DNA of 15,876 bases from NCBI GenBank assembly GCA_937983305.1, contig CALKAJ010000258.1:1-15876 (forward strand), in the 5' to 3' direction. This DNA comes from an uncultured Ignavibacteriota bacterium. GTDB lineage: Bacteria; Bacteroidota; Ignavibacteria; Tepidaquicellales; Tepidaquicellaceae. Positions 9,221 to 15,876 of the stretch are shown piece after piece. A model generated the notes under the pieces. That model was not told where the DNA came from and ran no database searches. It saw nothing but the letters and a program-made list of their open reading frames with translations. The stretch's first letter is position 1. Every line of letters starts with the position of its first letter. Both the position numbers and the translations under genes were made by a program.

Positions 9221-9514
9221 CTATTTTCCTTTCTCAATGTTTTTTGAAACTGCCTTTAGTGCTTCATCTGCCAAAGGTTCATCTTTAACAACATCCATTA
9301 CCTGATCAGCCAACCACAGGGTAAGCAATTCCTGTTCATTGGCTTCGAGTATTTGGGATAAAAGAGGTATCTGATCCTTTTTCAGTTGACGGTCACCTCG
9401 TTCTATCTTACTGATAACCGAAGTGTCCATGTCCAGTTTTAAGGCAAGTTGACGTAAAAGCAAATTTTGCTTTATCCTGAGTTCTCGTATCCGTTCACCA
9501 AAATGTGTTGCCAT
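9221..9514 (-). CDS. XRE/Cro-family helix-turn-helix regulator
   Basis: A 97-aa DNA-binding protein. Residues 5-60 form a canonical HTH_3 domain: FGERIRELRIKQNLLLRQLA, then the recognition-helix segment DTSVISKIERGDRQ, and a closing helix PLLSQILEANEQELLTLWL. The remaining ~30 residues are acidic and helical. It is the first gene of the operon and its stop codon (TAG) is immediately followed by the ATG of the PLD-SNF2 gene, so the two are co-translated. Small XRE proteins in this position typically time expression of restriction-modification genes (like C proteins) or repress their own operon. The TTGTC-TT-GACAA inverted repeat 11 nt upstream of its start is a plausible binding site. The fold is secure; whether it activates or represses is unknown. 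Confidence 0.93.
   Translation of the reverse strand: MATHFGERIRELRIKQNLLLRQLALKLDMDTSVISKIERGDRQLKKDQIPLLSQILEANEQELLTLWLADQVMDVVKDEPLADEALKAVSKNIEKGK
9227..9232 (-). promoter_or_regulatory. Shine-Dalgarno-like site for the PLD-SNF2 gene
   Basis: AAAGGA on the minus strand lies 6 nt before the ATG at 9220, inside the last codons of the regulator gene. It is one of the few SD-like sites in this window and supports choosing this ATG and independent loading of ribosomes at the helicase gene. Confidence 0.4.
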
Positions 9515-9524
9515 TATAATAATA

Positions 9525-9536
9525 TTGTCTTGACAA
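9525..9536. promoter_or_regulatory. Candidate operator: TTGTC-TT-GACAA inverted repeat
   Basis: Perfect 5-bp arms around a 2-bp spacer, 11 nt upstream of the regulator's start codon and just downstream of the candidate -7 element, close to the expected transcription start. The word TTGACAA recurs at 9592-9598, within an 11-bp inverted repeat (CTTTG-A-CAAAG, 9590-9600). Two related sites about 62 bp apart would suit an autoregulating XRE dimer. Seen in sequence; binding is inferred. Confidence 0.35.
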
Positions 9537-9543
9537 ATATTGG

Positions 9544-9551
9544 CAAAAATA
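9544..9551 (-). promoter_or_regulatory. Candidate -7 promoter element (TATTTTTG) for the five-gene operon
   Basis: TATTTTTG on the minus strand is a full match to the Bacteroidota -7 consensus TAnnTTTG and sits about 30 nt upstream of the regulator ATG. The nearest upstream TTTG (in AATTTTGCC) is about 26 nt away, longer than the usual spacing to a -33 element, so the match is good but incomplete. Confidence 0.35.
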
Positions 9552-9587
9552 ATAAATATCCTTTAAATACTTTATGGCAAAATTGCA

Positions 9588-9640
9588 CTCTTTGACAAAG
9601 CATTGGTTTTAGCGTTGGTTCGTGGAGCTTTGGCAATGTG
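9588..9640 (+). repeat. Diverged intergenic repeat, copy A
   Basis: A 53-bp element beginning CTCTTTGACAAAG and ending GGCAATGTG. It aligns end to end with copy B at 9948-9998, sharing CTCTTT, TTGGTTTTAG, GTTG, GTG and the AATGTG end, at roughly three quarters identity with two 1-bp gaps. Its ends are complementary (GACAAAGC against GCTTTGGC, one mismatch), so it could fold as a hairpin. Confidence 0.6.
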
Positions 9641-9947
9641 TGCAATGCTGTTCGGTACTTTAGTCTTGTCAATATTTCGTTTTTCTGTCCTTTCTTAATG
9701 GGTTACATTTCAATTTTTCTGTGTCGTTGTCAGTCTTTTAAACTTTGAGGTACTGTTTGAAGCTTGCCAAAGACAGGACTTTCTAAGCACAAAATTACCA
9801 TGCAAGCACAAATGTTTATTTAAAGTTCTAACTTTCATTTTACATTGCCCACCCCGATTTTGGCTTATTGATGTTTGAGCATCGCCCTTCTTGTTTATTT
9901 ATTCGTTGCCCGTTCATTTGGTTTGTCGTTGTGCGTTGGCTTGGTAG

Positions 9948-9998
9948 CTCTTTTGCAAAACTTGGTTTTAGAGTTGACTTGTGCGGTTTGCAAATGTG
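9948..9998 (+). repeat. Diverged intergenic repeat, copy B
   Basis: A 51-bp element, CTCTTTTGCAAAAC through GTTTGCAAATGTG, in the same orientation as copy A. Each end carries its own palindrome (TTTTGCAAAA at 9951-9960 and TTTGCAAA at 9987-9994), which also pair with one another. It lies just downstream of the helicase-PIN stop codon, so it may sit in that mRNA's 3' end. Confidence 0.6.
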
Positions 9999-10013
9999 CC
10001 TCCAATAGCGTGG

Positions 10014-12347
10014 CTAATATTTCATTTTTTTTAAAAAGTCTTTTAGTTTAATTGTCGTTATACCGAAACCTTTTGATTTAAGCTGTAAACCATTGTCAGA
10101 TGTCAGCATAATTGGGTTTTCGTCTTTATATTTCAAGGCAACTGTCAAAATAAAATTATCTGGTGATTTTTTGTCAAAGTCGCTTGGTAACAAAGTCAGG
10201 TCGGCTGTGTCCATTTTGATGTTGCGTTTGTCAAAGTTGTCGTTTATTTGTTTAATTGCTTTTTGAACATTTTGCTTTTTTTGTTTTGTCACCATTGTAA
10301 TTTTCAACTTGTCTAATTCATCAATGACTTTTGCTGATAAAATTATTTGATATTTCTTGTCGATTTTTGAAAAAATGTCAGGGCAGTCAACAAATACATT
10401 TGTGTCAATGATGTATATGTTTTCTTTGTCCTTCTCGATTTCTTTTCTCGGTTTCTCAAATTTGGTAAGATCTATTTTCCCAAGAACTTTTAAACCTGTT
10501 TTGGTTTCAGATTCCTTTTCATTAGGTTCTAATTCATGGCTTTCTGAAATTTTTTTCTCAAATGTTTCTTGTTGTTTAACTTCGCTAATGTTGGCTATTG
10601 CTGAATTGTCAAATTGAATGTAAAATGAAAATTCCTCATTCAATCGTTGAAGATAGCTTTTGACTTCATTGTCAATCTGCGAACGTGTTAATACGCCTTT
10701 GTCTATGATAATAAGTGTATGTCGTTTAGAACGACTTGTAGCAACATTAAAAAGTCTGTTTTCTAATGAACGATGATAACTTGAATTTGGAACAACAAAA
10801 ATGGTAACGTCAGTTGTCAAGCCTTGAACTCTTGATACAGTTTCAATCAACAAATTCTTATGATAACCGACTGTTTGAAAAATTGCTTTTTGTAATGCTT
10901 TCGTTGTCTCAACAAAGTATGTCAATACGGAAATATGCAATTTTTCATTTGTTTCCAATAAGTGCTTAACTATGTCAGTTGCTAGTCTAAGTGCATTTTT
11001 TGGTTTGAACTCACCAGCTTTTAAATCGGTTTTTATCAAGGTTGGACCCCCTTTTGGATTAAATAATTTGCCAAAACTGAAATCCATTTCTAAATAGGAA
11101 AGCCGAATATCTTTCTTTGCCCGTGAATTTAAATTGTTTTTGTAAAAAACTCCCGTGTAATTTGCTGCTCTGTCGGTTAAACGATGTGTTTCGGTAAGCT
11201 GAAATATTGGTAATGATGCAGTTTCGGAGAGAGCCTTTAATCCATCAACCAATGCACCGTAATTCTTACGACTTATTTTATCATCACTTAAAGCAACAAC
11301 AGGTGGTAATTGCCTTGTGTCTCCAATCCAAATATTTTTCTTTCCTAAAAGTTTTGCACTGCCAAACATTCCAAGTAACGCCTGACTTGCTTCATCCACG
11401 ATAACGTAATCAAAAGGTGGTTCATTAAAAGTCTTAGCTGCTTGTCCGCTAGTAATGAAAAATGTCGAAAGAATTAAATTGTATGGTTGCGGATTCACTT
11501 CTTTTGTTTGTTGTAAATCTTTAAATGCTTTTGCTTCGTCAACCGAAAGTTTTGTTTTGAAAATCCGATGTTCTTCTAAAAGTCTTTTCAATGCTGGTTT
11601 TTCAACTATTTCAATTAACGCTCGATTTGTTAATGCTGTTACTAAAACAGATTTTCCTTGATTACAAAGCCGTTCGCAGATTTCAGCAATTAAATAAGTT
11701 TTGCCTGTCCCGGGCGGTCCTTGAATAATTAAACTTTCCTGCAATGCCAATTGAGATAAAACAAAATCAGCAATGTTGTTTTTATTGTCAAGAAGTGTGG
11801 GTGTCCAATCTGAAACTTGAAAATCTTGGTCAAGAATTTTATTTACAGATTCATTGTTTTGGTTTCGGACAATGCTTTGAAGATTTGCAATGTATTCAAA
11901 TGGTGGTTTGTTTGGGCCCAAAAGAAGTATCATTCCTTCTGCTTCTTGTATGTGAATTGCAAATTCAAGTTCAACACCTCTGAAACCTACAATGCTAAAA
12001 TCTTTTTCGTTTGATGGCGTTTGCCAAATACAAACAATTTCAGAATAATTTGTTTTTGCTTTAATTAAATCGCCATAAGTTTTGTTTCCCCAATCTCTGT
12101 AATTTCTTAATTCTTTTGGAACTGTATAACAGTAAAGATATTCGCCTTGTCTTGGTATTCCTCTTGTGTTGGGAAATTTCAAAATCATTTCACCGTCTTT
12201 GAACGTGAGAAATTGAGCAACAAAAAGTTCTTCACGATTTTGCAACAGAAAAAGGGCAGAAGTGTCTAACTTTTGCTTGTAGGCTTCTGTTTGTGCCCTA
12301 AGTTCTTCTTCTAAAAATCTTATATGTTCTTCTCGGCTGTAAATCAT
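10014..12347 (-). CDS. UPF1-like SF1 helicase with C-terminal PIN ribonuclease domain
   Basis: A 777-aa fusion. Residues 1-200 form an N-terminal region rich in beta strands, as in COG1112/UPF1-type helicases. The helicase core has GPPGTGKT at 210-217 (Walker A), VDEAS at 317-321 (motif II), GDTRQLPP at 342-349 (motif III), TETHR at 385-389, SRVQGLTTD at 505-513 (motif V) and VATSRSKR at 535-542 (motif VI). This is a complete, probably active SF1B set. A charged linker (about 590-643) leads to a PIN domain with acidic residues D648 (IIDTN), E677 (IDELDK), D730 (SPDN) and D751 (TSDNG), the full metal-binding quartet. PIN domains cut single-stranded RNA, and UPF1-like helicases often act on RNA, so RNA unwinding plus cleavage is the likely activity. 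Its ATG overlaps the stop of the Hsp90-like ATPase gene by 1 nt (TAATG), so the two are co-expressed and probably cooperate. Confidence 0.92.
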   Translation of the reverse strand: MIYSREEHIRFLEEELRAQTEAYKQKLDTSALFLLQNREELFVAQFLTFKDGEMILKFPNTRGIPRQGEYLYCYTVPKELRNYRDWGNKTYGDLIKAKTNYSEIVCIWQTPSNEKDFSIVGFRGVELEFAIHIQEAEGMILLLGPNKPPFEYIANLQSIVRNQNNESVNKILDQDFQVSDWTPTLLDNKNNIADFVLSQLALQESLIIQGPPGTGKTYLIAEICERLCNQGKSVLVTALTNRALIEIVEKPALKRLLEEHRIFKTKLSVDEAKAFKDLQQTKEVNPQPYNLILSTFFITSGQAAKTFNEPPFDYVIVDEASQALLGMFGSAKLLGKKNIWIGDTRQLPPVVALSDDKISRKNYGALVDGLKALSETASLPIFQLTETHRLTDRAANYTGVFYKNNLNSRAKKDIRLSYLEMDFSFGKLFNPKGGPTLIKTDLKAGEFKPKNALRLATDIVKHLLETNEKLHISVLTYFVETTKALQKAIFQTVGYHKNLLIETVSRVQGLTTDVTIFVVPNSSYHRSLENRLFNVATSRSKRHTLIIIDKGVLTRSQIDNEVKSYLQRLNEEFSFYIQFDNSAIANISEVKQQETFEKKISESHELEPNEKESETKTGLKVLGKIDLTKFEKPRKEIEKDKENIYIIDTNVFVDCPDIFSKIDKKYQIILSAKVIDELDKLKITMVTKQKKQNVQKAIKQINDNFDKRNIKMDTADLTLLPSDFDKKSPDNFILTVALKYKDENPIMLTSDNGLQLKSKGFGITTIKLKDFLKKMKY

Positions 12348-15300
12348 TAAAGTAATAGGTTTTTATCGTCCGCGTACAATTCTTTTGAACTTGAATTTCT
12401 TTCACTTAATCCAAACTGCTGTAAATAGTCCGTTGTACTTTCGGGTGATTCAAATATAAAGTGTGTATATGGCAGATATTGAAAGAATTTAGCAAATACT
12501 TTCAAATTAGCCATTGCAAAAGATTGAGTGTTTAATCTCATATGAAATGTATCATTGAGATTTTCAAGGTCTGAAAGTGTTACGTTTCTAACTACGTTAC
12601 TTCTTGTTACTACAAATAATTGAGAGTCTGGATCTGCCAATGCTAACCATTCATTAGGATTGAAATAAATGTTACCTGCTTTTGCGCTTTTTACAACAAT
12701 TTTAATTGGCTTTTCATTAGGACTAAGAATGCCGTCAACAATAGTAAAATTAATTTGTAGGTTTGTAGAAAACTTAAATCCTTTTTCTTTTAAGGTTTGG
12801 AAGATAATTTCTTTTGCGTCCTCACGTATTGAAATTCTTAATTTCTCACTTGAATTATCTATAAGAGATAGGGAAATTGCAATATCATCTTCCGAACCGA
12901 TGGGATATAAGGCGTCAGAAGCTAATATTTTCGATTCGGTTGGTGTTTTTAAAATTTCTGCAATGTTTGGATTTGTCAAAAGTGCTTTCAACTTATCCTT
13001 TACCTCTTTGGGGGACAAACCTGTTTCACCAATTATTTCATCTAATATCTCTGCTTTTTCAAGGTTAGCAGCAATTTCATCATCATCTATTAGTCTGTGT
13101 TTTCGTTCATAGAGTTTTGTAAATATTTGCTCTGCTAAATATTTGTTCTTGTTAAACCATAAATACAGTTTGCGGAATAATTCCCGAATTGCATCATCTC
13201 TTTCAATGCTTCCAAGTTTTGGTTCAATCAGTTCTGTAATTTTATCAGCTATTGCTCTAATTTCAACAGCTTGCTTTTCTGGTAAAACAGGAAAGATTTC
13301 CTTTGCTAATAAATCATTACGAAAGTCGTAGTTTAACAGCTTGCTTATATCTTTCAATTCTTCCGCAACAATTTCGGTATTGTCAATTTGTAAAATGTCT
13401 TTGTATTTAAAAATACCGTTTTGGTTTGGTAAGATTGGTGCTGTTTTAAGATTTAGTAAGTGGTCGTATTCGTTTCTGTATAAGAATGTAATTAACCCGT
13501 CAAGCCATTTAAGTGTTTCTTCGTTGTTTTGAAAGCTATAATTATTTTTAAAATTTTCAACGTTTTGATTAGTTGCAATAGTGGTTACAATTCTTTTTGT
13601 AATTAGTTTATCTGAAATTTCCCAAACATTTTTGTTGTCAAAAGTTATTGGAACTTTTACGCCAATTTCATTTGCGAATATTTTTTTTGAGAAATCGTAA
13701 ATGCTACTTCTAATCTTGTTTTCAGAATTTGGGAAAAGACAAGTTAATTGGCAGCAGGCGTTATTAATTTGCACATTCCAGCCTTCATTTAAAATTCGAT
13801 TAATTTCAGTAATTATAGATTCTTGGTCTTTTGAATTGAAAATAATGCCTGTAAAATCTTTTATGTTTAGATTTAATAAAAATGTTTTCCAATCTATTCC
13901 AAGTGTAAGCATTACAGATTTAAGATATTCATCAATTCTGTTATCTCTGTAAAGTTTTGACTTGGCTTGAAATAAACCGTTTTGATTAGGAAGTATTTTT
14001 ATTTTGTCTTGATTTAATTGAGCTAAAAGAGTTTCATCATCATTAACCAAATCTAAAACTTGATTTAGCCAATCAATCGTTTCGGGCTCTGCTTTGCCTA
14101 ATGCGGTTGAAAGTTGATTCAATTCTTGTTTTCCTTCAATCCATTTTACCAAACTTTCAAGCGTTAATTCATATTTCTTGTCCCAAATGATTTCATTCCA
14201 ATTGTGAATATGCTCTTGGCTTGGAAGTATAAAATACTCCGAAATATTGCAAAGTGCCCAAAGTTTTTCTCTAATTTCTTTTTTACTTGAACTTGGAAAA
14301 TCAACAGTTCTTTCTCCCGTTATTGCTCTACGATTACTTCTAACTGTATCAACAATACTTTTTATAAGCAATGTTTCTCTTGTTGGTTTTATGTATGTAT
14401 CTTCATACCAAGAATTGTTTATCCAATCTTTTTCTTTGGGTTTTCTGATATTAGCAAGATTGTAAAGGTTTTTCCATTCAGGTTTATCTTCAACATAGTT
14501 GATGAATATATTGTAAAGTCTAAATGCTTCATTGAAAACTGTTACATTTTTTTTCGTATCCTCATCAGCACCGCCCGTAAGACTAATTCCGTCTCGGAGT
14601 TCGGTTGGTTCAAAGAAAGGACTATTTACTACAAATGGAATGTGCAATTCTTCTGTCCCAATTAAAGGGAAATCCAAAAATACTTTTGGTATATCTTTCC
14701 CAATGGGCAATAAAGAAAAGTTGTCTTCCTCAAACTGTATTGGGAAAAAAATTTTGGTTTCTTCAACGCCAACCGAAACATAATGTTTAGAAAGTTGACC
14801 GTTTTGAATTTTTAGTTCGTAAACATTTATTTCGGTCTCTTTAAATTTTGTTGAGCTGACTTTTGATAGTGAAAAATCAAAAGAAACATTGTTTCCAGCA
14901 TATTTTATGGATTTAATATTTTGATGATTTATCAAGGAATATGCGGCTGTGTTTTTAAGTTCTTCAACTGCAATTTTTGCTAATTCAAGTCCGCCATTGT
15001 TTAAATGATAAATAAATTCTGTCTTAAAGTCGTTTATGTTGGACGTAGTTGCAGAAGAATTAGAAACACTTGTTTCAACAGAAGCAAAAGCATTTTCTAT
15101 TCCTTGAATTAGTTCTTGAACATTATGACCGCTTCGGTCAAGATTTAGTTCAAAGGGTTTATAAGTTTCGGTATCATCTTGAAACACGCCTTTTATTTCA
15201 ACTATTTCAGAAAGCAAATGCGTTGTCATAAAACCTGTTCCGAAACGTCCAGTTGTGGCTGGTGCTTCTTCTGTATTTGATTCGATTCTGTCTTTGTCGC

Positions 15301-15595
15301 TTGATGAATAACGTCTAATTAAACCTCTTACATTTTCGTTCTTAAAATAACCTTTGTTGTGTGTAAAAATCAATTTGTCGTCAGTCAAAGTTATATCAAT
15401 AACAAGGCTTTTATCAGAATTAATATTGCAAACGGCTACATTGTCTTTGGCATTTTGTATAAGTTCCCAAATAAGCCGTCTCGCAATAAATTCTTTGTTT
15501 ATTCCTTGTCTAATAGGCCTAAGTTTCTCGAATATATCAAGTGCAGATTTTCTGTTTAAGTCTTGAGTATCAAATTTTCCAAATATTTCGCTCAT
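12347..15595 (-). CDS. Sacsin/Hsp90-type GHKL ATPase with NO VEIN-like C-terminus
   Basis: A 1082-aa protein. The N-terminal ATP-binding domain has the GHKL N-box ELIQNAKD at 44-51, a G1-like HNKG at 79-82 (in place of DxGxG) and the glycine-rich G2 loop TGRFGTGFM at 115-123. That is the Bergerat fold of Hsp90, sacsin and NO VEIN proteins. The middle ~700 residues are helical and I do not recognise a known domain. Near the C-terminus, VDG at 953-955, VVKS at 967-970 and NPNEWLALADPD from about 979 resemble the DUF3883/NOV domain, a PD-(D/E)xK-like fold. The usual glutamate of ExK is valine here (VVK), so it may bind rather than cut. It has no signal peptide or membrane segment, so it is cytosolic. 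It is the first gene of a two-gene operon and overlaps the helicase-PIN gene by 1 nt. A chaperone-like switch that controls the nuclease partner is the most reasonable role (inference). Confidence 0.85.
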   Translation of the reverse strand: MSEIFGKFDTQDLNRKSALDIFEKLRPIRQGINKEFIARRLIWELIQNAKDNVAVCNINSDKSLVIDITLTDDKLIFTHNKGYFKNENVRGLIRRYSSSDKDRIESNTEEAPATTGRFGTGFMTTHLLSEIVEIKGVFQDDTETYKPFELNLDRSGHNVQELIQGIENAFASVETSVSNSSATTSNINDFKTEFIYHLNNGGLELAKIAVEELKNTAAYSLINHQNIKSIKYAGNNVSFDFSLSKVSSTKFKETEINVYELKIQNGQLSKHYVSVGVEETKIFFPIQFEEDNFSLLPIGKDIPKVFLDFPLIGTEELHIPFVVNSPFFEPTELRDGISLTGGADEDTKKNVTVFNEAFRLYNIFINYVEDKPEWKNLYNLANIRKPKEKDWINNSWYEDTYIKPTRETLLIKSIVDTVRSNRRAITGERTVDFPSSSKKEIREKLWALCNISEYFILPSQEHIHNWNEIIWDKKYELTLESLVKWIEGKQELNQLSTALGKAEPETIDWLNQVLDLVNDDETLLAQLNQDKIKILPNQNGLFQAKSKLYRDNRIDEYLKSVMLTLGIDWKTFLLNLNIKDFTGIIFNSKDQESIITEINRILNEGWNVQINNACCQLTCLFPNSENKIRSSIYDFSKKIFANEIGVKVPITFDNKNVWEISDKLITKRIVTTIATNQNVENFKNNYSFQNNEETLKWLDGLITFLYRNEYDHLLNLKTAPILPNQNGIFKYKDILQIDNTEIVAEELKDISKLLNYDFRNDLLAKEIFPVLPEKQAVEIRAIADKITELIEPKLGSIERDDAIRELFRKLYLWFNKNKYLAEQIFTKLYERKHRLIDDDEIAANLEKAEILDEIIGETGLSPKEVKDKLKALLTNPNIAEILKTPTESKILASDALYPIGSEDDIAISLSLIDNSSEKLRISIREDAKEIIFQTLKEKGFKFSTNLQINFTIVDGILSPNEKPIKIVVKSAKAGNIYFNPNEWLALADPDSQLFVVTRSNVVRNVTLSDLENLNDTFHMRLNTQSFAMANLKVFAKFFQYLPYTHFIFESPESTTDYLQQFGLSERNSSSKELYADDKNLLL

Positions 15596-15607
15596 TTCTT
15601 TTTTGAC

Positions 15608-15621
15608 TTTCTAGCTAGAAA
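15608..15621. promoter_or_regulatory. 14-bp perfect palindrome upstream of the Hsp90-like ATPase gene
   Basis: TTTCTAGCTAGAAA is a perfect palindrome whose edge is 12 nt from the ATG at 15595. No regulator gene lies in this two-gene module, so a host or outside regulator would have to bind it. It could equally be a small hairpin in the 5' leader that affects translation. Confidence 0.35.
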
Positions 15622-15775
15622 ATGTCCGCTGTGCTGTCGGGGCAAAAGCAAATGTGCAGCATTGCGTTGGCTTTGTGCGTGGGGATGATGCTCTTTTGTT
15701 TTTGCTGAAGCGTTGGCATTTTGTCTTTCATTTTTCTGTTTGTTTTTTGCCGGCCGTGTCGGTTTTAGGCTTGCA

Positions 15776-15804
15776 CCAAACGGTTACGTATATGTACCGT
15801 TTGG
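15776..15804. repeat. Inverted repeat, 9-bp perfect arms with 11-nt loop
   Basis: CCAAACGGT and ACCGTTTGG flank TACGTATATGT. No T-run follows on either strand, so it is not a standard terminator. It could be a recombination or protein-binding site, or the edge of a cassette. The arms are plain in the sequence; the role is unknown. Confidence 0.5.
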
Positions 15805-15876
15805 CATTTCAAAGCGATTTCTTATCAAGTTACACGAAAAGTTAAAGCGGACTTCTGACCTTCGCATACCTCTGAA

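Larger units (their letters stand above)
9515..10013. other. Gene-free spacer between the two modules
   Basis: A 499-bp stretch holding the promoter region of the five-gene operon (right-to-left, near 9520-9560) and two diverged copies of a ~52-bp element. I found no convincing gene. Plus-strand frame 9871-10008 is open for 45 codons but its composition (many Cys, Trp, Phe and Arg) is that of repeat sequence read as protein. No clear Rho-independent terminator follows the helicase-PIN stop at 10014. Confidence 0.6.
15596..15876. other. Gene-free upstream region of the two-gene module
   Basis: A 281-bp stretch before the first gene of module 1. It shares exact words with the 9515-10013 spacer: GCAAATGTGC (15648 and 9990), GCGTTGGCTT (15664 and 9933) and GCTCTTTTG (15690 and 9947). 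A long plus-strand open frame through it looks like repeat sequence, not a gene. I see no match to the Bacteroidota -7 consensus close to the ATG, so the promoter is not identified. Confidence 0.5.

Noticed and set aside
1..9514. Canonical DISARM or BREX
   Set aside because: The SNF2 helicase and adenine methylase fit class 1 DISARM in part, but drmA/drmB and the BREX core genes (pglZ, brxC, brxL) are absent from the window. The left side is unseen, so DISARM is not fully excluded.
9588..9998. Integron attC sites
   Set aside because: Foldable and between cassettes, but I could not place the GTTRRRY/RYYYAAC core sites convincingly and see no integrase.
9871..10008. 45-codon plus-strand open frame in the spacer
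   Set aside because: It runs through repeat copy B, has a Cys/Trp/Arg-rich composition, no ribosome site and opposes all neighbouring genes; most likely repeat sequence.
9515..10013. CRISPR array
   Set aside because: Only two diverged copies with a ~310-bp gap; no regular repeat-spacer pattern and no cas genes.
12669..13112. 147-codon plus-strand open frame opposite the Hsp90-like ATPase gene
   Set aside because: Antisense shadow of a real gene; serine/isoleucine-rich with no motif or ribosome site.
15776..15804. Rho-independent terminator
   Set aside because: A good stem, but no run of T on either side of it.
15654..15845. 63-codon plus-strand open frame upstream of the Hsp90-like gene
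   Set aside because: It covers the words shared with the other spacer and the inverted repeat, and its composition is unlike the real genes here.

Overview
The window looks like a defence (anti-phage) island from a member of the Bacteroidota. The grounds are low G+C, A-rich leaders that mostly lack Shine-Dalgarno sites, a Bacteroidota-type -7 element (TAnnTTTG) upstream of the regulator, and protein families that are common in that phylum. This assignment is inference; there is no rRNA or other marker gene. All seven genes (six complete, one cut by the left edge) are on the minus strand, so transcription runs from right to left.

Module 1 (15595 down to 10014) has two genes joined by a 1-nt TAATG overlap. 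The first is a 1082-aa GHKL/Hsp90-type (sacsin-like) ATPase with a degenerate NO VEIN/DUF3883-like tail. The second is a 777-aa UPF1-like superfamily 1 helicase fused to a C-terminal PIN ribonuclease domain with all four acidic residues in place. A chaperone-type ATPase paired with a helicase-RNase suggests an RNA-directed, possibly abortive, immune system. I cannot match the pair to a named system, so it is the best candidate here for something undescribed.

The spacer at 9515-10013 holds no convincing gene. It contains two diverged copies of a ~52-bp element and the promoter region of module 2. The stretch upstream of module 1 (15596-15876) shares short words with that spacer, and also carries a 14-bp palindrome and a 9-bp-arm inverted repeat. 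Module 1 is therefore bracketed by related non-coding sequence, as if it were a cassette.

Module 2 (9514 down past the left edge) has five tightly packed genes: an XRE-family regulator, a PLD-nuclease/SNF2-helicase fusion, a 1271-aa Eco57I-type adenine-N6 methyltransferase, a RecF/ABC-like ATPase, and the N-terminus of a zinc-dependent deaminase-family protein. Junctions are TAG|ATG, a 14-nt gap, an ATGA overlap and an 11-nt gap, so this is almost certainly one operon. The content suggests a methylation-based restriction system with a translocating nuclease, like a type ISP enzyme split over two proteins or a relative of class 1 DISARM (SNF2 helicase plus adenine methylase). The added ATPase and deaminase are not part of those systems as I know them. 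Family assignments rest on motifs read by eye; no searches were run.
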